A stretch of 64,000 nt of DNA, taken from NCBI GenBank assembly GCA_944390795.1, contig CALXRI010000001.1, positions 62,001 to 126,000 on the forward strand. Reading direction: 5' to 3'. The stretch is from an uncultured Victivallales bacterium (GTDB lineage Bacteria; Verrucomicrobiota; Lentisphaeria; Victivallales; UBA1829). Below are positions 43,217 to 51,889 of the stretch, one piece after another (position 1 is the stretch's first letter; the number at the start of each line of letters is the position of its first letter). The position numbers and the translations under genes were made by a program. Below the pieces are notes generated by a model that searched no databases, was not told the DNA's origin, and saw only the letters and a program-made list of their open reading frames with translations.

Positions 43217-43571
43217 AAAACAATCCCCCGCGGGAGAGAGTCTCTCTCCCGGACCGCAGACGGAAACATGTTCCGCCGGACGGATGAAATCCATGTCAGG
43301 ATATAAAAAAGGGATTTTCTTGAAAAATCCGGAAACATTCTGCACCTGTTTCCGGTCAGTTTTTCCGTAATTTCCGTTTTTCCCGCTTGCAGAAGAGCGA
43401 AAGATGCGGCATTGTAAAAAGGACGGCCCCCGGTGCGGAAGCACGCGCCCGTATCGGGGATTTCGCCTGCACGACCAGCTTACGCTGCTGAAGCGCGGCA
43501 GAACTGAAAGAAAAGCACGAGGCAGTTTTTTTAGAATAAATGTCAACCGGACAATCACAAGGGGGGATTTC
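43217..43571 (+). other. 355-bp gap: nagA hairpin, repeat element, ldh leader
   Basis: Contains the hairpin CGGGAGAGA-GTC-TCTCTCCCG (43231-43251) after nagA, a probable transcript end, and the three-hairpin repeat at 43433-43487. It ends with AAGGGGGGATT, the strong ribosome-binding site before ATG 43572. A TAGAAT at about 43531 may be the -10 of the dehydrogenase gene. Confidence 0.5.
43433..43487. repeat. Three-hairpin intergenic repeat, copy at 43.4 kb
   Basis: Hairpins in order: GTGC-GGAA-GCAC (43433-43444), CCCG-TAT-CGGG (43448-43458) and CAGC-TTAC-GCTG (43476-43487). The layout, and the linkers such as CGCCTGCAC before the last hairpin, match the copy at 45498-45556. Confidence 0.6.
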
Positions 43572-44612
43572 ATGAACGGCAGAATCAGAATCGCTTTTTT
43601 CGACACAAAACCCTATGACCGCCTTTCCTTCGACGGCGTCAAGGATCGTTACGGATTTGAAATCGACTACTTTGAGTCCCGTCTGACTCCCGTTTCCGCG
43701 AAACTGGCGGAAGGCCATGAAGTTGTCTGCGCATTCGTCAACGACGACATCAACGCGGAAACCGTCGAACAGCTGATCCGGTGCGGCGTCAGACTCATCG
43801 CCATGCGCTGCGCGGGATTCAACAATGTCGATCTGGGAGCCGCGTGCGGACGCCTGGACGTTGTCCGCGTTCCGAAATATTCCCCGTATGCGGTGGCGGA
43901 GTATACGCTCGGGCTTCTGCTCTGCCTGAACCGCTGCCTGCACCGCGCGTTCTGCCGCATCCGGGAGAACAATTTCTCCATCAACGGCTTTCTCGGATTC
44001 GACGTTCACGGCAAGACGGTCGGCATCATCGGAACCGGCAAGATCGGCCAGACATTCGCGGAAGTGCTTCAGGGATTCGGCGTCCGGATTCTTGCGCACG
44101 ATCCCTGGCCGAATGAAAAAGCGGCCGCGCAATATCACATGGAATACGTGGAGCTGGAGCAGCTTTACCGGGAAAGCGACATCATCTCCCTGCATTGCCC
44201 GCTGACGCCGGAAAACCGCTACCTGATCAATCCGGAAAGCATCGCCATGATGAAACGCGGCGTCATCATTCTCAACACCAGCCGGGGAAAACTGGTCGAC
44301 ACGCAGGCGCTGATCGACGCGCTCAAGACGGGACAGGTCGGCGGCGCGGGGCTCGACGTTTACGAGGAGGAGGCCGACTACTTCTTCGAGGACCGCTCGG
44401 ACAAGGCGATCGCCGACGATGTACTGGCGCGGCTCATGACATTCCCCAATGTCCTTGTCACCTCCCATCAGGCGTTTTTCACGAAGGAGGCCATGAACAA
44501 CATTGCCGAGATCACGCTGGACAACATCCGCGACTTCGCCGAAGGAAAGCCCCTGAAAAACGGCATCTGCGCGGACTGCAAGGACCATCCCTGCGCCGGG
44601 CACAAAGAATAA
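43572..44612 (+). CDS. ldhA: D-lactate dehydrogenase-like 2-hydroxyacid dehydrogenase
   Basis: 346 aa from ATG 43572 (AAGGGGGGATT upstream). Reduces pyruvate to D-lactate with NADH. Domain signs: NAD-binding GIIGTGKIGQTF, catalytic Arg in LNTSRGKLVD, Glu in LDVYEEEADYFF and His in VTSHQAFFT. The D-LDH hallmark DYFFEDRS is present. The C terminus carries an unusual tail, ICADCKDHPCAGHKE, with C-x2-C-x4-C-x2-H spacing that could bind metal. It follows nagB-nagA and is probably the fermentation outlet of the same sugar route. Confidence 0.93.
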   Translation: MNGRIRIAFFDTKPYDRLSFDGVKDRYGFEIDYFESRLTPVSAKLAEGHEVVCAFVNDDINAETVEQLIRCGVRLIAMRCAGFNNVDLGAACGRLDVVRVPKYSPYAVAEYTLGLLLCLNRCLHRAFCRIRENNFSINGFLGFDVHGKTVGIIGTGKIGQTFAEVLQGFGVRILAHDPWPNEKAAAQYHMEYVELEQLYRESDIISLHCPLTPENRYLINPESIAMMKRGVIILNTSRGKLVDTQALIDALKTGQVGGAGLDVYEEEADYFFEDRSDKAIADDVLARLMTFPNVLVTSHQAFFTKEAMNNIAEITLDNIRDFAEGKPLKNGICADCKDHPCAGHKE

Positions 44613-44625
44613 TCCTGGCGGAAGG

Positions 44626-45453
44626 CTATGCCTCGCCGGCGCGGTTCTCCAGACGGTAGCGCAGGGGAGTCACTCCCGCGGCCTTCCGGAAAACGCGGTG
44701 AAAATACGCGCCGTCCCGGTATCCGCAGCGCCGCGCAACCGAATCGATCGTAAATGCGGAGTTGCGCAGCAGCAGTTTCGCCTTCTCCAGACGCTTCTCG
44801 CGCAGGAGAGCGCAGAAACTGCTCCCGAAAAGTTTCCTGACCGCCTCGGAGGCGCGCGCCGGCGTAAGCGAAAGCGCCTCCGCCAGCTCGTCAAGCCCGG
44901 CGGAGCGGGCGCAGTTCAGCTCAAGAAAAGCTTCGATCATCTCTTTGCGCGAGCCCGGAATCCGCGGGACTTTCCGGATCCGCAATGCCAGACTCGAGGC
45001 AAGAAGCATGCCGTAGGCAAGAAAAGGCTCCTCCTGTCCGGCATCCAGTCGGGGAAGCGGTCCGGCTGCGGAATAACGCGGCAGGCGCGGCGAGAACAGG
45101 ATGCAGCCCTCACGCTTCGCATGAAACGGTCCCGCGAAAAGAACGCCGTGGAGTTTCTCCTCCTCCGCAACGGGAAACACGGCTTCGCGCATCCCGCAGT
45201 GACAGCACTTGAAGAAAGGACGCATGCCGTGTTCCATCAGGCAGCGCTGCACCTGATCCCGGTCAAACCCGATGCAGAGTTCCGTCAGTTTCGCCCTGCG
45301 CTCCTTCAGGCGCGTGCAGAACACGTTCAGATGATAATGCGGCAGCGGAACATTCTGAAGCTGCCCGCTGTAATCATGACAGCAGAGGCGGCAGTTGAAC
45401 TGTTTTTCAAAAACACGGACCGCATGCTCAAAATCGGAAATCCGATCTTCCAT
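44626..45453 (-). CDS. AraC-family regulator with PocR-like sensor
   Basis: 275 aa. The N-terminal half has the PocR cysteine pattern: FNCRLCCHDYSG, then LCIGFDRDQVQRCLMEHG, PFFKCCHCGMREAVFPV and HGVLFAGPF. The C-terminal half has two AraC helix-turn-helix motifs (LDELAEALSLTPARASEAVR and IDSVARRCGYRDGAYFHRVF) ending RKAAGVTPLRYR. PocR-type sensors bind small hydroxylated ligands or carry iron-sulphur centres. It is convergent with the D-lactate dehydrogenase gene and divergent from the FAD oxidoreductase gene, which is its most likely target. Confidence 0.88.
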   Translation of the reverse strand: MEDRISDFEHAVRVFEKQFNCRLCCHDYSGQLQNVPLPHYHLNVFCTRLKERRAKLTELCIGFDRDQVQRCLMEHGMRPFFKCCHCGMREAVFPVAEEEKLHGVLFAGPFHAKREGCILFSPRLPRYSAAGPLPRLDAGQEEPFLAYGMLLASSLALRIRKVPRIPGSRKEMIEAFLELNCARSAGLDELAEALSLTPARASEAVRKLFGSSFCALLREKRLEKAKLLLRNSAFTIDSVARRCGYRDGAYFHRVFRKAAGVTPLRYRLENRAGEA

Positions 45454-45497
45454 GTCTGAAATCCTTCTTTTTCCTGAAGACAGAATGAACTACCTCG

Positions 45498-45556
45498 GTG
45501 CAGAGCACACGCCCGTACCGGGGGTTCCGCCTGCACAGACCGGCTTGCGCAGCCGG
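45498..45556. repeat. Three-hairpin intergenic repeat, copy at 45.5 kb
   Basis: GTGC-AGA-GCAC (45498-45508), CCCG-TAC-CGGG (45512-45522) and CCGGCT-TGCGC-AGCCGG (45540-45556). The last hairpin is the same as CCAGCT-GCGCA-AGCTGG at 56225, read on the other strand, with an A-T pair replaced by G-C. It lies in the divergent gap between the PocR-AraC and FAD oxidoreductase genes. Confidence 0.6.
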
Positions 45557-45716
45557 ACCGGAAGTCCCTGCGCGAAACAATTTCTGCAATGCTCCGCATC
45601 GCTGTATTCACCCGAATTCTTTCATAAAAATACAGCAAAAAAGCAAAAAAATCCATAGTTCATTTTGTTTTTCCCCGTTATATTTTCAGAAAAGCCACAA
45701 AACTGGGAGGTATTTG

Positions 45717-47021
45717 ATGGAAACTGTTTTCTACAGGATGGAAAAGAGGATTCCGGTCATCGCGGAGACGGATGTTCTGGTTGTGGGAGGCGGTCCGGGG
45801 GGAATGGGCGCGGCGGTCATGGCCGCACGCCAGGGGGTCCGTGTGGTGCTTGCCGAGCGCTACGGCTGTGCTGGAGGCATGGCGAGTTTCGGAGAAATCA
45901 CGCCGTTCATGCCGAACCATCTCCACGGTGTGACGCTTGACAAGCCGGTTTTCGTCGAATGGTGCCGGAAAATGTGGGAATACCGCGACGACGAAGCGAA
46001 AGAAGCCGTTTTTGATGAAAAAATCATGCCCGGAACAAGGATTTCCAAGGATGTCGCAATGCTGGCGATGGAGGATCTTCTGCTGGAAGCCGGCGTAAAG
46101 GTCATCTATCACCACAATCTGGTGGACGTCATCATGGACGGCGACAGAATCGAAGCGGCAGTATTCAGTTCGAAATCCGGACTCTGCGCGATCCGGGCGA
46201 AACAATACGTGGACAGCACCGGCGACGGCGACCTTGCGGTGCTTGCCGGATGCGATTTCGAATTCGGCAATGCGGACGGTTTCTGTCAGCCGATGACGCT
46301 CTGCTTCAAACTCGGCGGCGTGGATACCGCGCGCATGCCGGATTCGAAGGAAATCAACCGCCTGTACGACGAGGCGAAGGCTGCCGGAGAAATCGACTGC
46401 CCCCGGGAAAACGTGCTCTGGTTCTCAACGCTCGAAAAAGGTGTGATCCATTTCAATACGACGCGCATCATCCGGAAAAGCGGCGTCAACGGTCTCGAGC
46501 TGTCCGACGCGGAAATCGAAGGACGCCGTCAGCTCCGGGACTATCTGAAATTCCTGCGGGCGCATGTCCCGGGATTCGAGCACGCGAGAATCCATTCGAT
46601 CGCGCACCATGTCGGCATCCGGGAATCGCGCAGAATCCTCGGAGAGTGCTATCAGACTGAGGCGGATTTCACCTCCGCGCGGAAATATCCGGACGGAATC
46701 GCGAAAGTGCGTTATCCGATCGACATTCACAATCCGTCCGGCTCCGGAACAATCATCCGCACCCTTCCGGAAACCGAGTGGTATGAAATCAGCTTCCGGA
46801 CGCTGATCCCGAAAAAATGCGCCAATGTGCTGATGGGATGCCGTTCCGTTTCCATCGATCATGCGCTCCACAGCAGTGCGCGCGTCATGCCGCCGGTCTG
46901 CTCCATCGGACAGGCCGCCGGAATGGGTGCGGCGATGGCGGTCAAGGCCGGATGCCGTCCTTCCGCACTCGACGGCGTGGAAGTCAGAAAGAATCTCGCC
47001 GCTGCGGGAGCCGATCTCTGA
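45717..47021 (+). CDS. FAD-dependent oxidoreductase
   Basis: 434 aa from ATG 45717 (GGGAGGTATTTG upstream). N-terminal Rossmann motif DVLVVGGGPGGMGAAVMAAR followed by LAERYGCAGGMASFGE. Later VDSTGDGDLAVLAGCDFEFG and SIGQAAGMGAAMAVKAGCRP near the end are typical of the FAD-dependent oxidoreductase group PF12831. Many members stand in carbohydrate loci and oxidise or reduce sugar or polyol substrates, but this one is not assigned. Its divergent neighbour, a PocR-AraC regulator, probably activates it. Confidence 0.85.
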   Translation: METVFYRMEKRIPVIAETDVLVVGGGPGGMGAAVMAARQGVRVVLAERYGCAGGMASFGEITPFMPNHLHGVTLDKPVFVEWCRKMWEYRDDEAKEAVFDEKIMPGTRISKDVAMLAMEDLLLEAGVKVIYHHNLVDVIMDGDRIEAAVFSSKSGLCAIRAKQYVDSTGDGDLAVLAGCDFEFGNADGFCQPMTLCFKLGGVDTARMPDSKEINRLYDEAKAAGEIDCPRENVLWFSTLEKGVIHFNTTRIIRKSGVNGLELSDAEIEGRRQLRDYLKFLRAHVPGFEHARIHSIAHHVGIRESRRILGECYQTEADFTSARKYPDGIAKVRYPIDIHNPSGSGTIIRTLPETEWYEISFRTLIPKKCANVLMGCRSVSIDHALHSSARVMPPVCSIGQAAGMGAAMAVKAGCRPSALDGVEVRKNLAAAGADL

Positions 47022-47045
47022 GAAAAACCGGCGCCGCCCGTCACG

Positions 47046-47525
47046 TCAGGGATTCTGAAAACGAAGAACGGGCGGTGTCTCGATCAGCTTTTCCCAGTAT
47101 GCCGCGCGGAAGGCAAGCGAACACACCGCACAAGTCGGAAACATTCCCGCGAACTGCGGATACAGGCGCATGACAAGTTCCGCCACAGCCGGATTGTGTC
47201 CGACAAGAACGACGCTTTCCAGCGCATTGTCCCAACCCGCAGTCATCCGTATCAGATCGGATGCCGATCCCGTGTATATCAGCATGTCCGTCAGCACGGA
47301 ATCCGGAGAGAGGCGGAAAGCGGAAGCGAAAATCCGCGCGGTCTGCAGCGCTCTGCGCGCGGGACTGGAAATCAGTCTTTGCGGGGTCAAAATGCTGTGC
47401 GCGGCTTTCTGCGCCGCGGATTCTGCGTCATTGATCCCTTTTTTTGTCAGGCTTCGTTCAAAATCGGAGCAGTTCCGCCCGAACGCTTCGGCTTCGGCAT
47501 GCCGCACAATGGTCAGATATTTCAC
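47046..47525 (-). CDS. sixA: SixA-like phosphohistidine phosphatase
   Basis: 159 aa, single histidine-phosphatase domain. Catalytic RH in YLTIVRHAEAEAFG, the conserved SSPARRALQTARIF, and the second His in VVLVGHNPAVAELVMRL. SixA removes phosphate from histidine-containing phosphotransfer proteins. It follows the HtrA gene on the minus strand by 25 bases. No phosphotransfer partner lies close by. Confidence 0.85.
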   Translation of the reverse strand: MKYLTIVRHAEAEAFGRNCSDFERSLTKKGINDAESAAQKAAHSILTPQRLISSPARRALQTARIFASAFRLSPDSVLTDMLIYTGSASDLIRMTAGWDNALESVVLVGHNPAVAELVMRLYPQFAGMFPTCAVCSLAFRAAYWEKLIETPPVLRFQNP

Positions 47526-47550
47526 AATCGCGCCCTCTTTTTTCCATCTG

Positions 47551-48942
47551 TTACCGGACAGGCAGTTTCACGAGCCGTCTGGCAAGGTAATGTTTTCCGT
47601 TGACCGTGACAGGCGTAATGAACACCGCATCAGCCTCGTCGTTGTAATGAAGGCGCCGCATCGCCATGGCAAGATCGGTGGCGGAGTTGATGTTGGACGC
47701 ATTGATTTTCACCAGCAGATCGCCGCGTCGGACTTCATGCGGCGTATTCGGCAGAATGTCGCACACGACCAGTCCGGAGTCCGGCGCATAGGTTATTTCG
47801 CGCGCCAGCTCCGGCGTGACAACCGCCAGGGCCAGCCCGAGTTTTTCCCGGGCGTTTTCCAGCGCATTCTGATAAGTGAGCTTGCGCGGCACGAGCCGGA
47901 ATGTTCCCCCGGAGGCTGTTCCCAGCGTGATTCCGCGCCCCGCCTGCAGGTTGATGAGACGGCGGCTGAGCGCCAGAAGGCCGGAGATTTTTTCTCCGTC
48001 AAATGAAACAATGACATCTCCCTTCCGCAGTCCGGCCTCCTCTGCGGGAGAGCCGGCAATCAGATCGGCGACGATAATTTCGCATAAGCCGTTCTCCAGC
48101 TTCCGCTGTCCCGGAACGATGCCGAGAAAAAGATGCCGGAACCGTTCCGGCGTCATCCATTTCGCGATCACGTTTTCAATTCGGAAAAGCGGAATCGCAA
48201 AACCGATTCCGGGCGCATTTTCGTAGACGGACATGTTCATTCCGATGACTTCTCCGTCGATATTGATGAGCGGTCCGCCGCTGTTTCCCGGATATACAAT
48301 GGCGTCCGTCTGGAGAATGTCCGAAAAGATGACCCTTCCCTTGTAGGTGAACTTGCGCATTTTTCCGCTGAGCGTCCCGACGGAGATGGAACTGTCGAGC
48401 CCGAACGGATTGCCGACCGCGATCACGGTTTCACCGAGATAGAGTTTTCCCGTATTGTCGCAGGGAATGGCCAGCAGGTTCGGCGGCGGATTCTTGATCC
48501 GGAGGAGGGCGATGTCGTTGACCGGGTCGTCCGCCACGACTTCGGCGTCGCAGGTTCTCCCGTCGGTGAGCGTGACCATGATGCGGGTCGCGCGGTTCAC
48601 GACGTGCGCGTTCGTCACCACCAGTCCGGAGGCGTCAATGATGAAACCGCTTCCGAGGGAATAGGTTTTCTGCTGCTTCTGCGCATTGAGAAATTCGTCG
48701 AACAGATTCTGGTAGGAGCTGTTGTGGGCATCCCGCGTCACAACCCGCTCGGTACCGATGTTGACGACGGAGGGCATGGCCGTTTCAATGGCTTTGACCA
48801 CTTCGTTGCGCCTCCGCGACTCTCCGGGCTCCCTGGAATCCGGAACGGAAACGCTCTGCGGGCGTTCCGGCCGAAAAACAAGAACCGCGAGCACAATTAT
48901 CAGGAACGCTATGACAAACAGACTTGATTTTTTCGCATTCAT
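47551..48942 (-). CDS. HtrA/DegP-like periplasmic serine protease
   Basis: 463 aa. N-terminal anchor LFVIAFLIIVLAVLVF, then a trypsin-like domain with H113 (VVTNAHVV), D143 (VNDIALL) and S221 (YPGNSGGP). Two PDZ domains follow: PAEEAGLRKGDVIVSFDGE, and EVRRGDLLVKINASN with INSATDLAMAMRRL. It degrades or refolds misfolded envelope proteins. The anchor at its N terminus makes it a membrane-attached HtrA of DegS/DegQ type. Divergent from the DUF2851 gene over only 55 bases. Confidence 0.94.
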   Translation of the reverse strand: MNAKKSSLFVIAFLIIVLAVLVFRPERPQSVSVPDSREPGESRRRNEVVKAIETAMPSVVNIGTERVVTRDAHNSSYQNLFDEFLNAQKQQKTYSLGSGFIIDASGLVVTNAHVVNRATRIMVTLTDGRTCDAEVVADDPVNDIALLRIKNPPPNLLAIPCDNTGKLYLGETVIAVGNPFGLDSSISVGTLSGKMRKFTYKGRVIFSDILQTDAIVYPGNSGGPLINIDGEVIGMNMSVYENAPGIGFAIPLFRIENVIAKWMTPERFRHLFLGIVPGQRKLENGLCEIIVADLIAGSPAEEAGLRKGDVIVSFDGEKISGLLALSRRLINLQAGRGITLGTASGGTFRLVPRKLTYQNALENAREKLGLALAVVTPELAREITYAPDSGLVVCDILPNTPHEVRRGDLLVKINASNINSATDLAMAMRRLHYNDEADAVFITPVTVNGKHYLARRLVKLPVR

Positions 48943-48997
48943 GAAGAATATTTCCTTAAACGGTGAACCAGTTTAAGAATAACCGAAACGGGAAAAA

Positions 48998-50107
48998 ATG
49001 CAAACCGGAAAGCGAATTATTCCAGATACTTTTTCCGCCGCCGGGACGGGACGGGCGCATCTTCCGGAGATGCAGTCCGCCTGGAACCGTCTGCCGGAAG
49101 GCGTCACGCTGCGCAAACTTCCCGTTTTACCCATGAAGAAAAAAGAGCCCGGCACTTCTCACCATCCGGAAGGACGGAAACGCTGCCGGATGTTTCCATT
49201 CATGGAGGATGTCAGGCTCCGCTCTTTTTTCACGGACGCGGGAATGGAACGCATCCGGAAAAAATCGGACGGCATTCTTGCGTCCATGATCGCCCGCGGA
49301 AGCGCCCGCGGTTTTCTGGAACGGCTTTTTGCCGCCGCCGGATACCGGAACAACACGCTTCAGTTCGGCGATCTTCTGAAACGTTTTCTGAACTATCCGG
49401 AATCCGTGAGAAAGATTCATTTCCGGGCAATCCTGTGGGGGGAGTCCGGGCTCCTCCCGGATCCGGCCTCCGGAACTTTGCCGGAAGAAAACGCGGATTA
49501 TGCGGCCGGACTGTGGAAGGAGTTCTGGGAACTGCGTCTCCGCGCCCTGCCGCGGATCGGGTGGCGCCGCGATTCGATCCGTCCCGTGAACACGCCGGAA
49601 CGGCGCCTTGCCATGCTCTGCATCCTGCTGGAACGCCTTCCGGAAGATCCGCTTCCCGCCTTTTCCGCGGATCTGCTCGCCATGGATGCAGAATCTTTCC
49701 GCCGGAAGTATCTTCGCCTTTTCCGATGCTCCGATCCGTTCTGGAACTTCCGTTTCACCTTCCGTTCGATTCCGGCAAAGCGGCCGCTTGCCGTTTCAAG
49801 CGCCTCGCGGGCTTTGACTTTTCTCGCGGACGTGCTGATTCCATCCCTGCTCGCCTATGCGGAACTGCGCAGGGACAATGCGCTGGAAAAGGCAGTGCTG
49901 CGCGTTCTGGAAACCCTCCCCGCCACCGAAAGCAACGCGCTGTTCCGCAATGCGCTGAAAACCTGGTTTCCCGGAGCGGGGGGACACAGGGAAAAACTGT
50001 TCTCCTCGGCCGTTCTGCGGCAGGGGTGCATCCATATCTTTCAAACTTACTGCGCGGAGGGATCCGCCGACTGCGGATCATGCCCTCTCGCCAATTCACA
50101 AGGATGA
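48998..50107 (+). CDS. DUF2851-like protein, probably lacking its N-terminal part
   Basis: 369 aa. The central and C-terminal pattern matches DUF2851: FLERLFAAAGYRNNTLQFGD, FRAILWGESGLLPD, YAAGLWKEFWELRLRALPRI, IRPVNTPERRLAMLCILLER, and a final QGCIHIFQTYCAE ... CGSCPL with cysteines. Family members usually begin with about 100 residues containing a G-N-x-D-A-G-P-D-F type strand and VEIH. These are absent here, because the ORF opens 56 bases after the HtrA start codon on the other strand. It may be shortened. Function unknown. Confidence 0.65.
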   Translation: MQTGKRIIPDTFSAAGTGRAHLPEMQSAWNRLPEGVTLRKLPVLPMKKKEPGTSHHPEGRKRCRMFPFMEDVRLRSFFTDAGMERIRKKSDGILASMIARGSARGFLERLFAAAGYRNNTLQFGDLLKRFLNYPESVRKIHFRAILWGESGLLPDPASGTLPEENADYAAGLWKEFWELRLRALPRIGWRRDSIRPVNTPERRLAMLCILLERLPEDPLPAFSADLLAMDAESFRRKYLRLFRCSDPFWNFRFTFRSIPAKRPLAVSSASRALTFLADVLIPSLLAYAELRRDNALEKAVLRVLETLPATESNALFRNALKTWFPGAGGHREKLFSSAVLRQGCIHIFQTYCAEGSADCGSCPLANSQG

Positions 50108-50113
50108 AACGCC

Positions 50114-50632
50114 ATGGCCCGCGGAAAATTGAAAATCGGAATCAGCGCATGCCTGCTCGGAATCAAATGCCGTTACGACGGAAGGGAGAAGGGCGATCCC
50201 CGGATCTACGAACTGCTCAAGGACAAAGTGGATCTGATCCCGATCTGTCCGGAGTTCAACTGCGGGCTCGGCATCCCGCGTCCGCCGATGCGTCTGGAGG
50301 CGTCTTCCAGAGGCACGCGCATGAAGGTGATTGAAACGGGCGAAGACAAGACGGATGTCATGCGGGACTGGATCAATGTCGAGCTGAAACTTCTGGAACG
50401 GATCGACATTGCCGCATTCATTTTCAAGGCGCGGTCCCCGAGCTGCGGGCTGCACGGCGTCGATCTCTTCACCAGGGAGGGCCGCTGCCTGGGAAAATGC
50501 GGACGCGGACTTTTCGCCGCCGCGCTGGTGCGGAAATTTCCATGGATGACGGTCTGCGAGGAGGGGGATTTCCCCGGAATTGCCGGAAAACTTGTGATTG
50601 CCGTTCCGCAAAGCGGGCAGAATGAAAAATGA
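50114..50632 (+). CDS. DUF523 family protein
   Basis: 172 aa. Shows the DUF523 pattern GISACLLGIKCRYDGREKGD, IPICPEFNCGLGIPRPPMRL and FIFKARSPSCGLHGVDLF. The conserved cysteines (ACLLG, CPE, SPSCG) suggest metal or iron-sulphur binding. It starts 6 bases after the DUF2851 gene, so it is probably in the same transcript. Function unknown. Confidence 0.9.
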   Translation: MARGKLKIGISACLLGIKCRYDGREKGDPRIYELLKDKVDLIPICPEFNCGLGIPRPPMRLEASSRGTRMKVIETGEDKTDVMRDWINVELKLLERIDIAAFIFKARSPSCGLHGVDLFTREGRCLGKCGRGLFAAALVRKFPWMTVCEEGDFPGIAGKLVIAVPQSGQNEK

Positions 50633-50886
50633 GTCCGGAAGAGCCGAGCATGAAAACCAGCGCACCTGGCTGAAGCAGACAAAGGCGACGGGAATTCACA
50701 TTCCGATTCCGTACCCGGAGACGCATTCCGTCTCGCCAGTTTGCATCTGTATTCTCATTTCCGATGAAATTCCGGTTCTTCACGGCTTTTATCCGGGATA
50801 AGTGCGGATTTATTCTTGAATAAACCGTTTTTCAATCTATATTTCAACGTTTCATAATTTTTCAAATTTCGGAGTGGACAGCAATC

Positions 50887-51870
50887 ATGGCGGAAACGGA
50901 AATCATATTGGGATACGATGTCGGCGGAACCAAGCTGGGAATCGGACTGGCCTCCGCGGACGGAAAAATCCTCGGCAAGGAGAGAATCGAAAACAAGGAC
51001 ACCTATCCGGAGGACATTCTTCCGCAACTGGTTGAAAAAGGAAGAAAACTCGTTGCGGACGCCGGCTTGAAGATGAGCGACGTGAAGGGGTTCGGCATCT
51101 CCGCCCCCGGACCGGCGGACATCGCCAACGGAATTCTCACCGCTCCGACCAACAACATTCACTGGCGCAACGTGCCGATTCAGTCCTATCTGGAAAACGA
51201 ACTTCAGATCCGGGGATGTTTTGAAAACGACGCGAACTGCGCCGCGCTCGCCGAATGGTTTTTCGGCGCGGGCCGGGGATGCCATGACTTCATTTATCTG
51301 ACGATGAGCACCGGAATCGGAGGCGGCATCGTGACAAGCGACACACTGGTCCGCGGCACCGGATTCTACGGAGGCGAAGTCGGCCACATCGTCATCGAGG
51401 CGCACAACGGACGCCGCTGCGGATGCGGCCATGACGGCTGCTACGAGGCCTACTGCGGGGGGCGTTCCGTTGCTCTTTACATTCAGAGCCTTCTGAAGGA
51501 CAAACCCGATCACCCGATCGTCCAGTTCGCCGGCGGCAAGGTGGAAAACATCGACATGATCGCGCTGGAAAAGGCAGTGCGCGCAAAAGATCCGCTCGCA
51601 TTGGAAATCTGGGAGGAAATCGCAATGCGCAATGCGCAGGCGTTCGGCATGCTGATGAACACCTTCAATCCGAAACGTCTCATTCTCGGCACCTTCGGCT
51701 GGGCAATCGGCGAGCTGTACACCGATCCGATCAAAAAATATCTTCCGCGCTTCGCCTGGCCCGAAACTCTGGCGCAGTGCGAGATCGTTTCCAGCGAACT
51801 CCGGCGCGACATCGGATATTATGCCGGCGCCGCGGCAGCCATGTATTTCCTGCTGGGCAAACGGGCGTAA
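50887..51870 (+). CDS. ROK-family sugar kinase
   Basis: 327 aa. Phosphorylates a hexose, most likely glucose or an N-acetyl-hexosamine, using ATP. ATP-binding LGYDVGGTKLGIGLASADG, sugar-binding FENDANCAALAEW, second phosphate loop YLTMSTGIGGGIVTSD, and the ROK zinc motif HNGRRCGCGHDGCYEAYCGG (CxCGxxGCxE) are all visible. There is no DNA-binding domain, so it is a kinase rather than a ROK repressor. Preceded by a 254-base gap with only weak features. Next gene (YifB) starts 20 bases later. Confidence 0.93.
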   Translation: MAETEIILGYDVGGTKLGIGLASADGKILGKERIENKDTYPEDILPQLVEKGRKLVADAGLKMSDVKGFGISAPGPADIANGILTAPTNNIHWRNVPIQSYLENELQIRGCFENDANCAALAEWFFGAGRGCHDFIYLTMSTGIGGGIVTSDTLVRGTGFYGGEVGHIVIEAHNGRRCGCGHDGCYEAYCGGRSVALYIQSLLKDKPDHPIVQFAGGKVENIDMIALEKAVRAKDPLALEIWEEIAMRNAQAFGMLMNTFNPKRLILGTFGWAIGELYTDPIKKYLPRFAWPETLAQCEIVSSELRRDIGYYAGAAAAMYFLLGKRA

Positions 51871-51889
51871 GGGAAAGGATTGAATTTCC

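Noticed and set aside
50633-50886. tRNA or small RNA gene in the gap before the ROK kinase
   Set aside because: No T-arm or cloverleaf could be formed around GGTTCTTCACG; only ordinary promoter-like AT-rich sequence near 50815-50870.
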